From positions 1,014,501-1,078,500 of the forward strand of contig NZ_AP025591.1 in NCBI RefSeq assembly GCF_023169945.1: a stretch of 64,000 nt of DNA, read 5' to 3'. Shown piece by piece: positions 28,044-36,003 of the stretch (its first letter is position 1; every line of letters begins with the position of its first letter). The position numbers and the translations under genes are program-made. The DNA is from Anaeromyxobacter oryzae (GTDB taxonomy: Bacteria; Myxococcota; Myxococcia; Myxococcales; Anaeromyxobacteraceae). The notes under the pieces are model-generated. The model was not told where the DNA came from. It did no database searches and worked only from the letters and a program-made list of their open reading frames with translations.

Positions 28044-28589
28044 TCAGCGCCACACCCCGATCTCGCGCCCCTTGTGGCCCGCCTCGCGGAGCACCAGATC
28101 GCCGCGTTTCCAGGCGGCGCCCGCGGCCGGCCCCACCCAGAACCCCTTGGGATCGCTGCGCCGCCAGTTCTTCCGGAAGAGGTGGTGAACCTCCTCGAAG
28201 ATGCTCTTCAGCGCGAGCGGCTTCCCCTTCCGGTCCATGGGGTCGTCCGTGACCTCGAGCTCGGCCCAGAGCCGGCCCGCGACGAGCTCGCCCTCCTCGT
28301 TCCGGATGGACCGTTCGTAGTGGAACACCGGCGAGGGGATCTCCTCGATGACGAGCAGGCCCTTGTCCGGCCCCTTCTTCACCGGGTGGACGATCACGGG
28401 GCCGAACCGCTCGGCGGCGATGTACCAGCTCGAGCCCTCGAGCTTCGGGATCGTGTCCTCGTGGACGGGGAGCGGGGTCCAGCCGGGCGGCACCAGCTCG
28501 GGGTAGAGGGTCAGCTCGCGGCGGGCGAGGTGGCGGAAGACCGCCCGCTCGTCCTCGGGCAGCATGAAGTAGTGGAGGGTCGCGGCCAT
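28044..28589 (-). CDS. Conserved-looking cytoplasmic protein, unknown function
   Basis: The 181-residue product has no signal peptide and no membrane helix. It is rich in aromatic and charged residues (HYFMLPEDERAVFRHLARRE near the start, EEVHHLFRKNWRR near residue 140). The balanced composition and codon use argue for a real protein. I recognise no family. It sits 21 bp after the GspE-N-domain gene on the same strand and is probably co-transcribed. It could be a small immunity-type or adaptor protein, but nothing in the sequence decides this. Confidence 0.72.
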   Translation of the reverse strand: MAATLHYFMLPEDERAVFRHLARRELTLYPELVPPGWTPLPVHEDTIPKLEGSSWYIAAERFGPVIVHPVKKGPDKGLLVIEEIPSPVFHYERSIRNEEGELVAGRLWAELEVTDDPMDRKGKPLALKSIFEEVHHLFRKNWRRSDPKGFWVGPAAGAAWKRGDLVLREAGHKGREIGVWR

Positions 28590-28610
28590 CGGGCGGAGCC
28601 TACCACCGGC

Positions 28611-29876
28611 TCACCGGATGCGCGCGAGCATCGCCTCGTAGCTCTGCGCGATGCGGGTCGCGAGGATGAGCAGCTCCCCCACCCCGCTCGCGTCGAGCGT
28701 CGCGCCGCGGCCGGCGTCGCCGTAGAAGACGTTCACGACCCGCCCCATCGCGAGGATCGGGACGACGAGGGCGTTCGCCGGGACGCCGCCGCCGAGCTGC
28801 TTCAGGAGGCGGACGTTCGCCTCGGTCTTCGGGATGGGTCCGAGGAAGTGCGCCCGGGCCCGGACGACCGTGTCGACGATCCCGGGCGCGCCGAGCGGGA
28901 TCCGGATCCGCCGCACGACGTCGGCGCCCAGGTTCTCGCCGAGGCCGGACCAGCCCTGCGCCGCGCCGTGGTGGACCGTGAGCAGCACCGCGCGGCGGAA
29001 CTTCGAGCGGGCGTAGCGCAGGACCGTCCGCGCGATGGCGTTGCGCTCCTCGACGCCCTCGAGGAAGCGCAGCGCCTCGTCGAACCGGAGCGGCGACGGC
29101 TCGGGCTCGTCGCGCCGCGGCGCGGCGGGCGAGAGCCGGGCCGGCGGGGCGTGGCCTGCGCCGCGCGCCAGCGTCTCGATGAGGTCCGGCGTCGGCGGGA
29201 GCGGCTCGAGGAACTCGTCGCCGAGCTCGATGACGTCGTCCTCGCCCGGCGGTGCGGCGGCGACCGCCGCGGGCGCGGACGGCGCGGCCGGCGCGTCGAG
29301 GGCGAAGGAGCCCGTCTTCCCGTAGAGCGCGTCGAAGTCCGCCTCGCCCATGAGGTCGCCGGCCGGCGCGGCCTGCGGCGGCGGGGCGGCGACGGCAGAG
29401 GGCGCGGCGCGCCGGATCGTGTCGAAGTCCACGTCGATCCCGCGGAGCTCGCGCGCGACGCCGTACGTCCGCTTCAGGAGCGCCCAGATCCGCGCTTCCG
29501 GCGCGACGATCGGGTGGATCTGCTTGCCCGTCGCGAAGGCGACCTCGTCGAGCATCGACAGGTCGGACGGGTCGACCGCGATGACCGCGAGGCGGCGATC
29601 CACGAGCAGGAAGGGCACGGCGTCGAGCCGGTCGGCGAGGTCGGCGCGGAGGAGCGGCACCGCCTTCGGGTCGAGGACGAGCTCGCCCGACAGCGAGGGC
29701 ACGCGGTGCTGCCGCCCGAGCGCGTCGGCGAGCGCCGCCTCGGAGACCTGCCCGAGCTCGAGGAGGTTCGTGCCGAGCCGCCCGCCGAAGATCACCTGGT
29801 TCTTCAGCGCCGCGCGCACCGCGTCCGCGGTGCACGCGCCGTCCCGCACCAGGATCTCCCCGAGCCGCTCGGCCAC
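28611..29876 (-). CDS. GspE N-terminal domain protein (MshEN type) with C-terminal globular domain
   Basis: The 421-residue product starts with a type II secretion GspE/PilB N-terminal (MshEN-like) fold: LGEILVRDGACT, FGGRLGTNLLELG and ALGRQHRVP in the first 70 residues, continuing to about 150. A Pro/Ala-rich linker (about 160-260) follows. A second globular domain (about 265-421) resembles a GAF-like fold. There is no Walker ATPase, so it is not a secretion motor. MshEN domains bind c-di-GMP in some proteins, so a signalling role is possible. It starts at GTG 29876, 24 bp after aspA, and is likely in the same operon. Confidence 0.82.
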   Translation of the reverse strand: MAERLGEILVRDGACTADAVRAALKNQVIFGGRLGTNLLELGQVSEAALADALGRQHRVPSLSGELVLDPKAVPLLRADLADRLDAVPFLLVDRRLAVIAVDPSDLSMLDEVAFATGKQIHPIVAPEARIWALLKRTYGVARELRGIDVDFDTIRRAAPSAVAAPPPQAAPAGDLMGEADFDALYGKTGSFALDAPAAPSAPAAVAAAPPGEDDVIELGDEFLEPLPPTPDLIETLARGAGHAPPARLSPAAPRRDEPEPSPLRFDEALRFLEGVEERNAIARTVLRYARSKFRRAVLLTVHHGAAQGWSGLGENLGADVVRRIRIPLGAPGIVDTVVRARAHFLGPIPKTEANVRLLKQLGGGVPANALVVPILAMGRVVNVFYGDAGRGATLDASGVGELLILATRIAQSYEAMLARIR

Positions 29877-29900
29877 GCGGTCGATGATACCAGAGGGGGA

Positions 29901-31322
29901 TCAGGCGCGCCCGGGCCGCGTCAGCTTGCCGGCGTCGAGGATGCGCCGCGCCTCCGCGGGGGAGAGGCCGCCCTGCTCCACCGCGAGGTCCACGATCGAT
30001 CGGCCGGTCGCGACGGACGCCTTCACGATCTCCGCTGCCCTCGCATACCCGAGCCGCGGCGCGAGCGCCGTCGCGAGGCTCACGGTCCGCTCCGCGTAGA
30101 ACCGCGCCCGCGCCACGTCGGGCTCGAGCCCTCGGGCGCAGCGCGCGTCGAAGGCCCGCACGGCGCCGGCCGCGATCTCGAGCGCGTGGCAGAGGTCGAA
30201 GGCGACGAGCGGCATCATGACGTTCAGCTCGAGCTGCCCGCCGCTCGCGGCCCACGCGACGCCGGCGTCCAGCGCGATGACCTGGTACGACACCATCGCG
30301 AGCATCTCCGCCATCGAGGGGTTCACCTTGCCCGGCATGATCGACGAGCCCGGCTGCACCGGCGGGAGGCGCAGCTCCCCGAGGCCGGTGTTCGGGCCGC
30401 TGCCGAGGAGCCGGACGTCGCCGCCGATGCGGAGGAGCTCGAGCGCCGCGGTGCGGAGGGCGCCGGACAGGTTCGTGAACGGGGCGAGCGACTGCATCGC
30501 GTAGAACGGGTTCGGCGCGGGCGTGAGCGGCACGCCCGTGAGGCGCTCGAGCTCGGCGACGACCTCGCGCGCGTACCGCGGGTGCGCGTTGAGGCCGGTC
30601 CCCACCGCGGTCCCGCCGATGCCCAGGACCGACAGCTCCGGCAGCGCGTCGCGGACGCGGCCGGCCGCCGCCGAGAGCGCCGCCGCCCACCCGGAGACCT
30701 CCTGCCCGAGCCGGATCGGCGTCGCGTCCATGAGGTGCGTGCGGCCGGACTTCACGACGCCCTCCCACGCGCGCGCCTTCCGCTCGAACGTCGCCGAGAG
30801 CCCGGCGAGCGCCTCGATGACCGCGGGCGCGAGATCGAGCGCCGCGAGCCGGATCGCCGTCGGGACCACGTCGTTGGTGGACTGCGCCATGTTCACGTCG
30901 TCGTTCGGGTCGACGAGCGCCCGGTCGCCGCGGCGCCCGCCGAGGAGCTCGCAGGCGCGGTTCGCGAGGACCTCGTTCACGTTCATGTTGTGCGAGGTGC
31001 CGGCGCCGGCCTGGTACACGTCGACGACGAACTGGTCGCGGTGCCGGCCCGCGAGGACCTCGCGCGCGGCCTGCTCGATGGCGCGGGCCTTCTTGCGCGG
31101 GAGGAGGCCGAGGCGCGCGTTCACCCGCGCGGCGGCGAGCTTCACGCGCACGGTCGCGTCGACGAACGCGGGGTGGGCGCGGAGCCCGGAGATCGGGAAG
31201 TTCTCCACCGCCCGCGCGGTCTGGGCGCCGTACAGGGCGCTCGCGGGGACGGTCATCTCCCCCATGGTGTCCTTCTCGACGCGGGTGCGGGCGGCGCGGG
31301 ACGGGCGGCTGCGCTCGGGCAT
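29901..31322 (-). CDS. aspA: Aspartate ammonia-lyase (aspartase/fumarase family)
   Basis: The 473-residue product belongs to the aspartase/fumarase superfamily and catalyses reversible loss of ammonia from aspartate to fumarate. The SS-loop signature GSSIMPGKVNP is near residue 320. GQLELNVMMP and HNMNVNEVLANRA follow the aspartase rather than the fumarase pattern (FumC usually has GNFELNV). Other conserved segments are STNDVVPTA and GGTAVGTGLN; the last is also seen in FumC, so fumarase is a real alternative. ATG 31322 has AGGAGAG upstream and matches the aspartase N-terminus (RVEKDTMGEM...). It heads the minus-strand gene train. Confidence 0.85.
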   Translation of the reverse strand: MPERSRPSRAARTRVEKDTMGEMTVPASALYGAQTARAVENFPISGLRAHPAFVDATVRVKLAAARVNARLGLLPRKKARAIEQAAREVLAGRHRDQFVVDVYQAGAGTSHNMNVNEVLANRACELLGGRRGDRALVDPNDDVNMAQSTNDVVPTAIRLAALDLAPAVIEALAGLSATFERKARAWEGVVKSGRTHLMDATPIRLGQEVSGWAAALSAAAGRVRDALPELSVLGIGGTAVGTGLNAHPRYAREVVAELERLTGVPLTPAPNPFYAMQSLAPFTNLSGALRTAALELLRIGGDVRLLGSGPNTGLGELRLPPVQPGSSIMPGKVNPSMAEMLAMVSYQVIALDAGVAWAASGGQLELNVMMPLVAFDLCHALEIAAGAVRAFDARCARGLEPDVARARFYAERTVSLATALAPRLGYARAAEIVKASVATGRSIVDLAVEQGGLSPAEARRILDAGKLTRPGRA

Positions 31323-31622
31323 CTCGGCTCTCCTCTCCGTCGAGAGTGTACGGAACACGGGGGATCCGCGCGCGGGAAAGGCTGCCTCCCGGGGGAGGTG
31401 CCGACCGGGCGGGCGAACGGAGCGTCGACCGCGTCACGACGAACGGATGCACGGGGAGTGACAGGCGTCAAGCTTCCTCGCCACATTCCCGCCTGCCCTC
31501 CTGTGTGCGCCCCCGCCGTGAGGGGTGCGCCCGCCAGCGGGGCGTCCCACCGTGGCACGAGGTGCGTCGCGCCCGTCGCGCAGCCGTGCGCGGCCGCGGC
31601 CTGAACCTGGAAGGGAGGACGC
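31323..31622. other. Divergent intergenic region of aspA and the decaheme gene
   Basis: About 300 bases with no gene. It holds the dyad TGAC-AGGC-GTCA (31459-31470), a possible regulator site for the decaheme gene. On the minus strand TACACT (31345-31350) could be a -10 element for aspA, but no -35 is evident. GGAAGGGAGG directly precedes the decaheme start. Confidence 0.4.
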
Positions 31623-34001
31623 ATGCGGCGTTGGTGGCGCGGGCTCGCGTTCCTTGCGACGGTGGTGACGTTCGTCCTGACGATCGCGGCAGGCGGGTGC
31701 GGAAGCAGCAGCAGCAGCGGCGGCAGTGGTGGCGGCGGCGGCGGGGGCGGTGGGGGCGGCGGCGGCGGGGGCGGGACCCCGGCGCCGACCGACTTCAACA
31801 TGGAGATCCAGGCGCTCGACCTCCCGGCGACCGGCGCTCCGACCGTCACCTTCAAGGTGACGGACAAGAGCGGCGCGGCGATCGATCTGATCCAGGAGAT
31901 CAAGAACGGCGCCGCGAGCGCCGCCGGCACGAACCAGGTCACGGCTCCGCGGTTCACGCTGGCACAGCTCCAGGACTCGGGCGACTACGTCTCCGCGTAC
32001 GAGCGGACCGTCACCGGGAAGCCCTACACGACCGACGCCGGCGTCGTGCAGGCGGCGCTCCCGAGCGCGACGCAGGCGGTGTCCTCCAACGTCCCGACGG
32101 ACGCGACGCTGGACCAGCGGCTCACGAGCCAGGGGAACGGCGTCTACAAGTTCCAGATGGACGCGCCGGTCCGGACCGACCTCGACCGGTCCAAGACGTG
32201 GACCGTGGCGTCGTGGGCGACGCGGACGCTCGCCGCGGCGGGCGATCCGGGCCATCCGGCCCATGCGTCGTTCAACTTCGTCCCGAGCGGCGGCACGCCG
32301 CAGACGTACCAGGTCGTCATCGACTCCGCCTGCAACGTGTGCCACGGCTCCCTCGAGGCGCACGACCGGCGCACCGGGACCCAGCTCTGCATCACCTGCC
32401 ACTCGCCGCAGACCACGGATCCCGAGTCCGGCAACACCGTCGACTTCAAGTGGATGATCCACAAGATCCACCGGGGATCGAGCCTCCCCTCCGTGCAGAA
32501 CGGGAAGCCGTTCTTCATCGTCGGGTTCGCGCCGAACAACCCCGCCACCCTCCCCGCCTCCGCGATCCAGGACTTCAGCGACGTCGGGTTCCCGCGCGAC
32601 ATCCACGACTGCACCGCCTGCCACCAGGGCGCCAACGCGGATCGCTGGACGGCGGCGTCCCAGAACGCCTGCACGTCGTGCCACGACAACGTGAAGTTCG
32701 CGAACAACGCCGGCATGCCGACCTGCGCGGCGGGCGTCACCGCCGACTGCCGTCACCCGGTCGACATCTCGCCGAACACGGCGTGCGCGAACTGCCACAA
32801 CCCGGCGAGCGTCCAGCAGAACCACGTGAACCAGTTCACGGTCGAGGGCGCCAAGTTCAAGTACGAGATCACGAACGTGACCATGGGCGCCGACCGCCTG
32901 CCGGTGGTCCAGTTCCGCGTGACGGACCCGACGAACGGCGGCCGCGCGTACGTCCTCAACGGCTCCGGAGGCGGCACGGTGGACGCGCCCTGGAGCTACA
33001 CGAGCAGCGCCCCGCCGATCGGAGGCGCGAGCCGGCTCTTCGTCGACGTCGGGTGGGCGAACGAGGACTACAACAACGCCGGGAGCGGCAACAAGAGCCC
33101 CGGCGGCCACGACGCGCCCGGCCAGGCGGTGCAGATCAACGCGCTCACCACCGCGACCCCGGTGTCGGGCCAGGACGGCGTGTGGCAGGTCACCTCGCCC
33201 GTCGCGGTCCCGGCGAGCAGCTCGTTCACGGTCGTCCTCGAGGGTCATCCGGGCGTGAAGGTGAACGACACCACCTACATCCGGATCCCGGTGACGAACG
33301 ACATCAAGTACCTCGACGCGAGCGGCGGCGCGAACGGGCCGGCGCGGCGCGTCGTGGTCGCGACGGCGAAGTGCAACGCCTGCCACGGCCTCCTCAGCGC
33401 GCACGGCTCGAACCGGACCGGGAACACGCAGGTCTGCGCCGTCTGCCACAACCCCGACGCGACGGACGAGGGGCAGCGCGCGGACGCCCAGACCGCCGCG
33501 ACCCCGCCGCCGCTGAAGCCCGAGGCGCCGATCGACCTCAAGTACCTCATCCACTCGGTCCACGCCGACCGCGTGCGCGAGCACGACTTCGTCGTGATCG
33601 GCTTCGGCGGGTCCACGAACACGTTCCCGATCGGCTTCCCGAACGACGCCGGGAACTGCGCGATCTGCCACGACGGCACGACGTACCAGCTGCCCATCAA
33701 CGCGGCCGCGCACGACACCACCGTCGACACCGGCGCGAACCTGGCCGACCCGACCGACAACGTGCGGATCCCGAAGACGATCGCGGTCTGCACGAGCTGC
33801 CACGACCGCGTGCACTTCGACAACACCGCCGGCCTGAACGCCTGCAACACGACGCCGACCGGCGAGTGCAACCACAGCGGCGGGCCGCAGCAGAACAACG
33901 GGCAGCTCAGCGATCAGAACTGCCAGCTCTGCCACGGCGCGGGGGCGCAGTTCGCGGTGGAGAAGGTCCACCCGATCGTGCAGCCGGCGACGACGCCCTG
34001 A
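31623..34001 (+). CDS. OmcA/MtrC-type decaheme cytochrome c lipoprotein
   Basis: The 792-residue product is a predicted outer-surface multiheme cytochrome. The lipobox TIAAGGC places the lipid-modified Cys at 26. A Ser/Gly linker with a run of about sixteen Gly follows. Ten CxxCH sites follow, from residue 237 (CNVCH) to 767 (CQLCH), arranged in two five-heme groups separated by a beta-rich domain, as in the OmcA/MtrC family. It would carry electrons to extracellular acceptors such as Fe(III). No MtrA/MtrB-like periplasmic cytochrome and porin are adjacent, so its electron donor is encoded elsewhere. GGAAGGGAGG lies before ATG 31623. Confidence 0.93.
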   Translation: MRRWWRGLAFLATVVTFVLTIAAGGCGSSSSSGGSGGGGGGGGGGGGGGGGTPAPTDFNMEIQALDLPATGAPTVTFKVTDKSGAAIDLIQEIKNGAASAAGTNQVTAPRFTLAQLQDSGDYVSAYERTVTGKPYTTDAGVVQAALPSATQAVSSNVPTDATLDQRLTSQGNGVYKFQMDAPVRTDLDRSKTWTVASWATRTLAAAGDPGHPAHASFNFVPSGGTPQTYQVVIDSACNVCHGSLEAHDRRTGTQLCITCHSPQTTDPESGNTVDFKWMIHKIHRGSSLPSVQNGKPFFIVGFAPNNPATLPASAIQDFSDVGFPRDIHDCTACHQGANADRWTAASQNACTSCHDNVKFANNAGMPTCAAGVTADCRHPVDISPNTACANCHNPASVQQNHVNQFTVEGAKFKYEITNVTMGADRLPVVQFRVTDPTNGGRAYVLNGSGGGTVDAPWSYTSSAPPIGGASRLFVDVGWANEDYNNAGSGNKSPGGHDAPGQAVQINALTTATPVSGQDGVWQVTSPVAVPASSSFTVVLEGHPGVKVNDTTYIRIPVTNDIKYLDASGGANGPARRVVVATAKCNACHGLLSAHGSNRTGNTQVCAVCHNPDATDEGQRADAQTAATPPPLKPEAPIDLKYLIHSVHADRVREHDFVVIGFGGSTNTFPIGFPNDAGNCAICHDGTTYQLPINAAAHDTTVDTGANLADPTDNVRIPKTIAVCTSCHDRVHFDNTAGLNACNTTPTGECNHSGGPQQNNGQLSDQNCQLCHGAGAQFAVEKVHPIVQPATTP

Positions 34002-34034
34002 TCGCGGGGCGCCCCGGGGGAACGAGAGGGACGG

Positions 34035-34062
34035 GGGCCCGGCCGCTCCGGCGGTCGGGCCC
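34035..34062 (+). terminator. GC-rich hairpin after the decaheme gene
   Basis: GGGCCCGGCCGC (34035-34046) pairs with GCGGTCGGGCCC (34051-34062) with one mismatch and a 4-nt loop. It starts 34 bp after the stop codon and is preceded by GAACGAGAGGG, a leader also seen before the hairpin at 35949. There is no T-tract. Confidence 0.55.
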
Positions 34063-34104
34063 TCGGCGTCCGGCGCCTTCGGCACGCCGGCGCCGCCGCG
34101 GGGC

Positions 34105-34782
34105 TCAGCCCATCCGCAGGCGCGCCGCCAGGCGGCGGAACGCGAGCTCGGTCTTCGCGTCCTCGATCTCGCCCGCATCGCAGGCGCTGAGCGCCCCGGG
34201 CAGCGTTCGCCACTCGAGCACCGCGCCCTCCTCGAGCGGGGAGCCGTCGCCCTCGTGCGGCGCGTCGTAGCGGCCTGCCACGGCGGGGCGGGCGACCTCC
34301 GCCTCGAGCACGTGGATCTTCTCCGAGGCGATCCCTGGCAGCGGGAAGAACGGCCCGCCGAGCGGGCGGAACGCGTCGAGGGGTACCTCGAGGCCGGCCT
34401 CCTCCAGGACCTCGTCGGCAGCGCGCCGCCGGAGCGCCTCGACGCCGACCTCCCCCGGCTCGAGCACGCCCGCGACGATCTCCTCGACGAGCAGGTACTC
34501 CGGCTCGGGCAGGGCGGCGCGCTTCCCGCGGCGGAAGTACGCGGCGGGCCTGAGCCCGCGCCTCGTGAGCACCTCCACGCCGGCGGCCGTGCGGGCCCAC
34601 AGGCAGACGGCGACGGCATCGAGCGTCGGGCGGTCGATCACGTCGATCCGGTACTCGGGCGAGGTGCTCCCGTCCTCGCGCCGGTTCACCGCCCGGAAGC
34701 GCTTCAGCCGCAGGAACCCCTCGTCGAGGCGAGCCCGGGCCGTGTAGTCCTCGACGATCTCGATCGCGCGCACCTTCGGCAT
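34105..34782 (-). CDS. Nudix hydrolase (ADP-ribose pyrophosphatase-like)
   Basis: The 225-residue product carries a Nudix motif near residues 110-135 (GEVGVEALRRRAADEVLEEAGL), with the core Glu residues intact. Asp replaces the usual Arg of the RExxEE segment. Its length and N-terminal region (YTARARLDEGFLRLKR, VIDRPTLDAVAVCLW) resemble the NUDT5/ADP-ribose pyrophosphatase branch, which cleaves ADP-sugars. The substrate is not determined by the sequence. It has no clear Shine-Dalgarno and stands alone between oppositely oriented genes. Confidence 0.83.
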   Translation of the reverse strand: MPKVRAIEIVEDYTARARLDEGFLRLKRFRAVNRREDGSTSPEYRIDVIDRPTLDAVAVCLWARTAAGVEVLTRRGLRPAAYFRRGKRAALPEPEYLLVEEIVAGVLEPGEVGVEALRRRAADEVLEEAGLEVPLDAFRPLGGPFFPLPGIASEKIHVLEAEVARPAVAGRYDAPHEGDGSPLEEGAVLEWRTLPGALSACDAGEIEDAKTELAFRRLAARLRMG

Positions 34783-34937
34783 GTCTGCAATGGTGCACGG
34801 CGGCGACGCCGGGGAGAAGGGGAACCTTCCTCGAGACCGTCCGGCCGGGGAGGCGCCCTTCAGCGCCCTCCCCCGGCCAGGGACCCCCCGCGGCGCGCGC
34901 GCATCCGCATCATTTCCCTGCGGAGGACGTGCCAGCG

Positions 34938-35405
34938 ATGAAGGTCTCGGAGATCATCGAGGAGCTCTCAAGGCTCGTACAGCTCGAGGCGGACGCCGTC
35001 GCGGCGTACGACGCGGCCCTCGAGCTGCTCCCGGCGGGGCCGGTCCACGACGAGCTCGCGCTGTTCCGGCTGGAGCACCAGCGGCACGCGATGGCGCTCT
35101 ACGACGTGTTCATGCGCCTCGCGAAGACTCCGCCGGAGGTGGAGCCCGACGTGAAGGGCGTCGTGATCGGCGCGCTCACGCCCCGGGCGATCCGGTCCCT
35201 CGCGGAGCTGCTCGACGCCCTGCGCGGGAACGAGCAGCTCACCACGTCCCTGTACGCGAAGGCGCGCTCGAAGTCGTTCCCGCAGACGATCCGTGAGCTG
35301 CTCGATCGCGCCCACGGCGAGGAGCGGCACCACCTCGACTGGATCGAGCGCGCCCTCTCCCGCCTGGGGACGGCCGCCGGCGCCGCGGCCGCCGCGCACC
35401 CCTAG
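34938..35405 (+). CDS. Ferritin-like four-helix protein, paralog 1
   Basis: The 155-residue product is a predicted four-helix bundle of the ferritin-like (DUF2383/rubrerythrin-like) type. The spaced metal-ligand pattern is visible: Glu in EELSRLVQLEADAVAAYD, ExxxHxxxL in RLEHQRHAM, and HGEERHHLDWIERAL at the end. It may bind a di-iron centre in the cytoplasm. ATG 34938 has GGAGGA upstream; a GTG nine bases earlier would overlap that site. It is followed 72 bp later by a paralog of the same layout. Confidence 0.78.
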   Translation: MKVSEIIEELSRLVQLEADAVAAYDAALELLPAGPVHDELALFRLEHQRHAMALYDVFMRLAKTPPEVEPDVKGVVIGALTPRAIRSLAELLDALRGNEQLTTSLYAKARSKSFPQTIRELLDRAHGEERHHLDWIERALSRLGTAAGAAAAAHP

Positions 35406-35477
35406 CGACCGGCGCGGCGTCGCCGTGCTGCACCGCGGCGCAGCCATCCGCAGCTTCTCTCCGGGAGGAGGCCAGGG

Positions 35478-35942
35478 ATGACGAACCAGGAGATCGCGGA
35501 GGCGCTCGAGGAGCTCGTTCAGCTCGACATCGACGCGGTGCTCGCCTACGACCGCGCCATCGCCGGCATCGGCGAGGATCCCGTCGGGAACGCGCTCGCC
35601 GCGTTCAAGGTGGATCACCAGCGGCACATCCTCGAGCTGTCGCAGGTGCTGCTCGGGATGAGCCGCAAGCCGCCGCAGGCGAAGCCGGACGTGAAGGGCT
35701 CCATCCTCGGCGGGATGACGGGGCTGCGAGCGCGGCTCGGGACCCAGCAGGCGCTCGAGGCGATGCGCTCGAACGAGCAGCTCACGACGTCGACGTACGC
35801 GCGGATGCTCGCGAAGCCATTCCCGCCGGACGTCCTCGAGCTGGTGAGGAAGAACTCCGGCGACGAGCAGCGCCACCTCGCGTGGATCGAGCGGGCGCTC
35901 GACCAGCGGATCTGGGAGCAGGACGCGGGGGCGCACATCTGA
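35478..35942 (+). CDS. Ferritin-like four-helix protein, paralog 2
   Basis: The 154-residue product is a paralog of the preceding gene with matching motifs: EELVQLDIDAVLAYDRAI, DHQRHILELSQ, NEQLTTSTYAR and DEQRHLAWIERAL. The shared NEQLTTS and final His/Glu-rich helix show the common origin. GGAGGAGG lies before ATG 35478. The tandem duplication suggests two metal-binding proteins with slightly different roles, or a heteromer. A hairpin follows the stop codon. Confidence 0.78.
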   Translation: MTNQEIAEALEELVQLDIDAVLAYDRAIAGIGEDPVGNALAAFKVDHQRHILELSQVLLGMSRKPPQAKPDVKGSILGGMTGLRARLGTQQALEAMRSNEQLTTSTYARMLAKPFPPDVLELVRKNSGDEQRHLAWIERALDQRIWEQDAGAHI

Positions 35943-35948
35943 AACGAG

Positions 35949-35981
35949 AGGGCCGCGCCCGTTTCCCGGACGCGGCCCTCG
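35949..35981. terminator. Hairpin between ferritin-like gene and acnB
   Basis: GAGGGCCGCG (35949-35958) and CGCGGCCCTC (35972-35981) form a perfect 10-bp stem with a 13-nt loop, between two converging genes. It is preceded by GAAACGAGAGGG, like the hairpin at 34035. It could serve both directions, though it has no T-tract. Confidence 0.6.
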
Positions 35982-36003
35982 TCACCTCACGGAACCCGCG
36001 GCG

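Noticed and set aside
29901-31322. Calling this gene fumC
   Set aside because: GQLELNVMMP and the NMNVNEVLANRA segment follow aspartase. GGTAVGTGLN is shared with fumarase, so some doubt remains.
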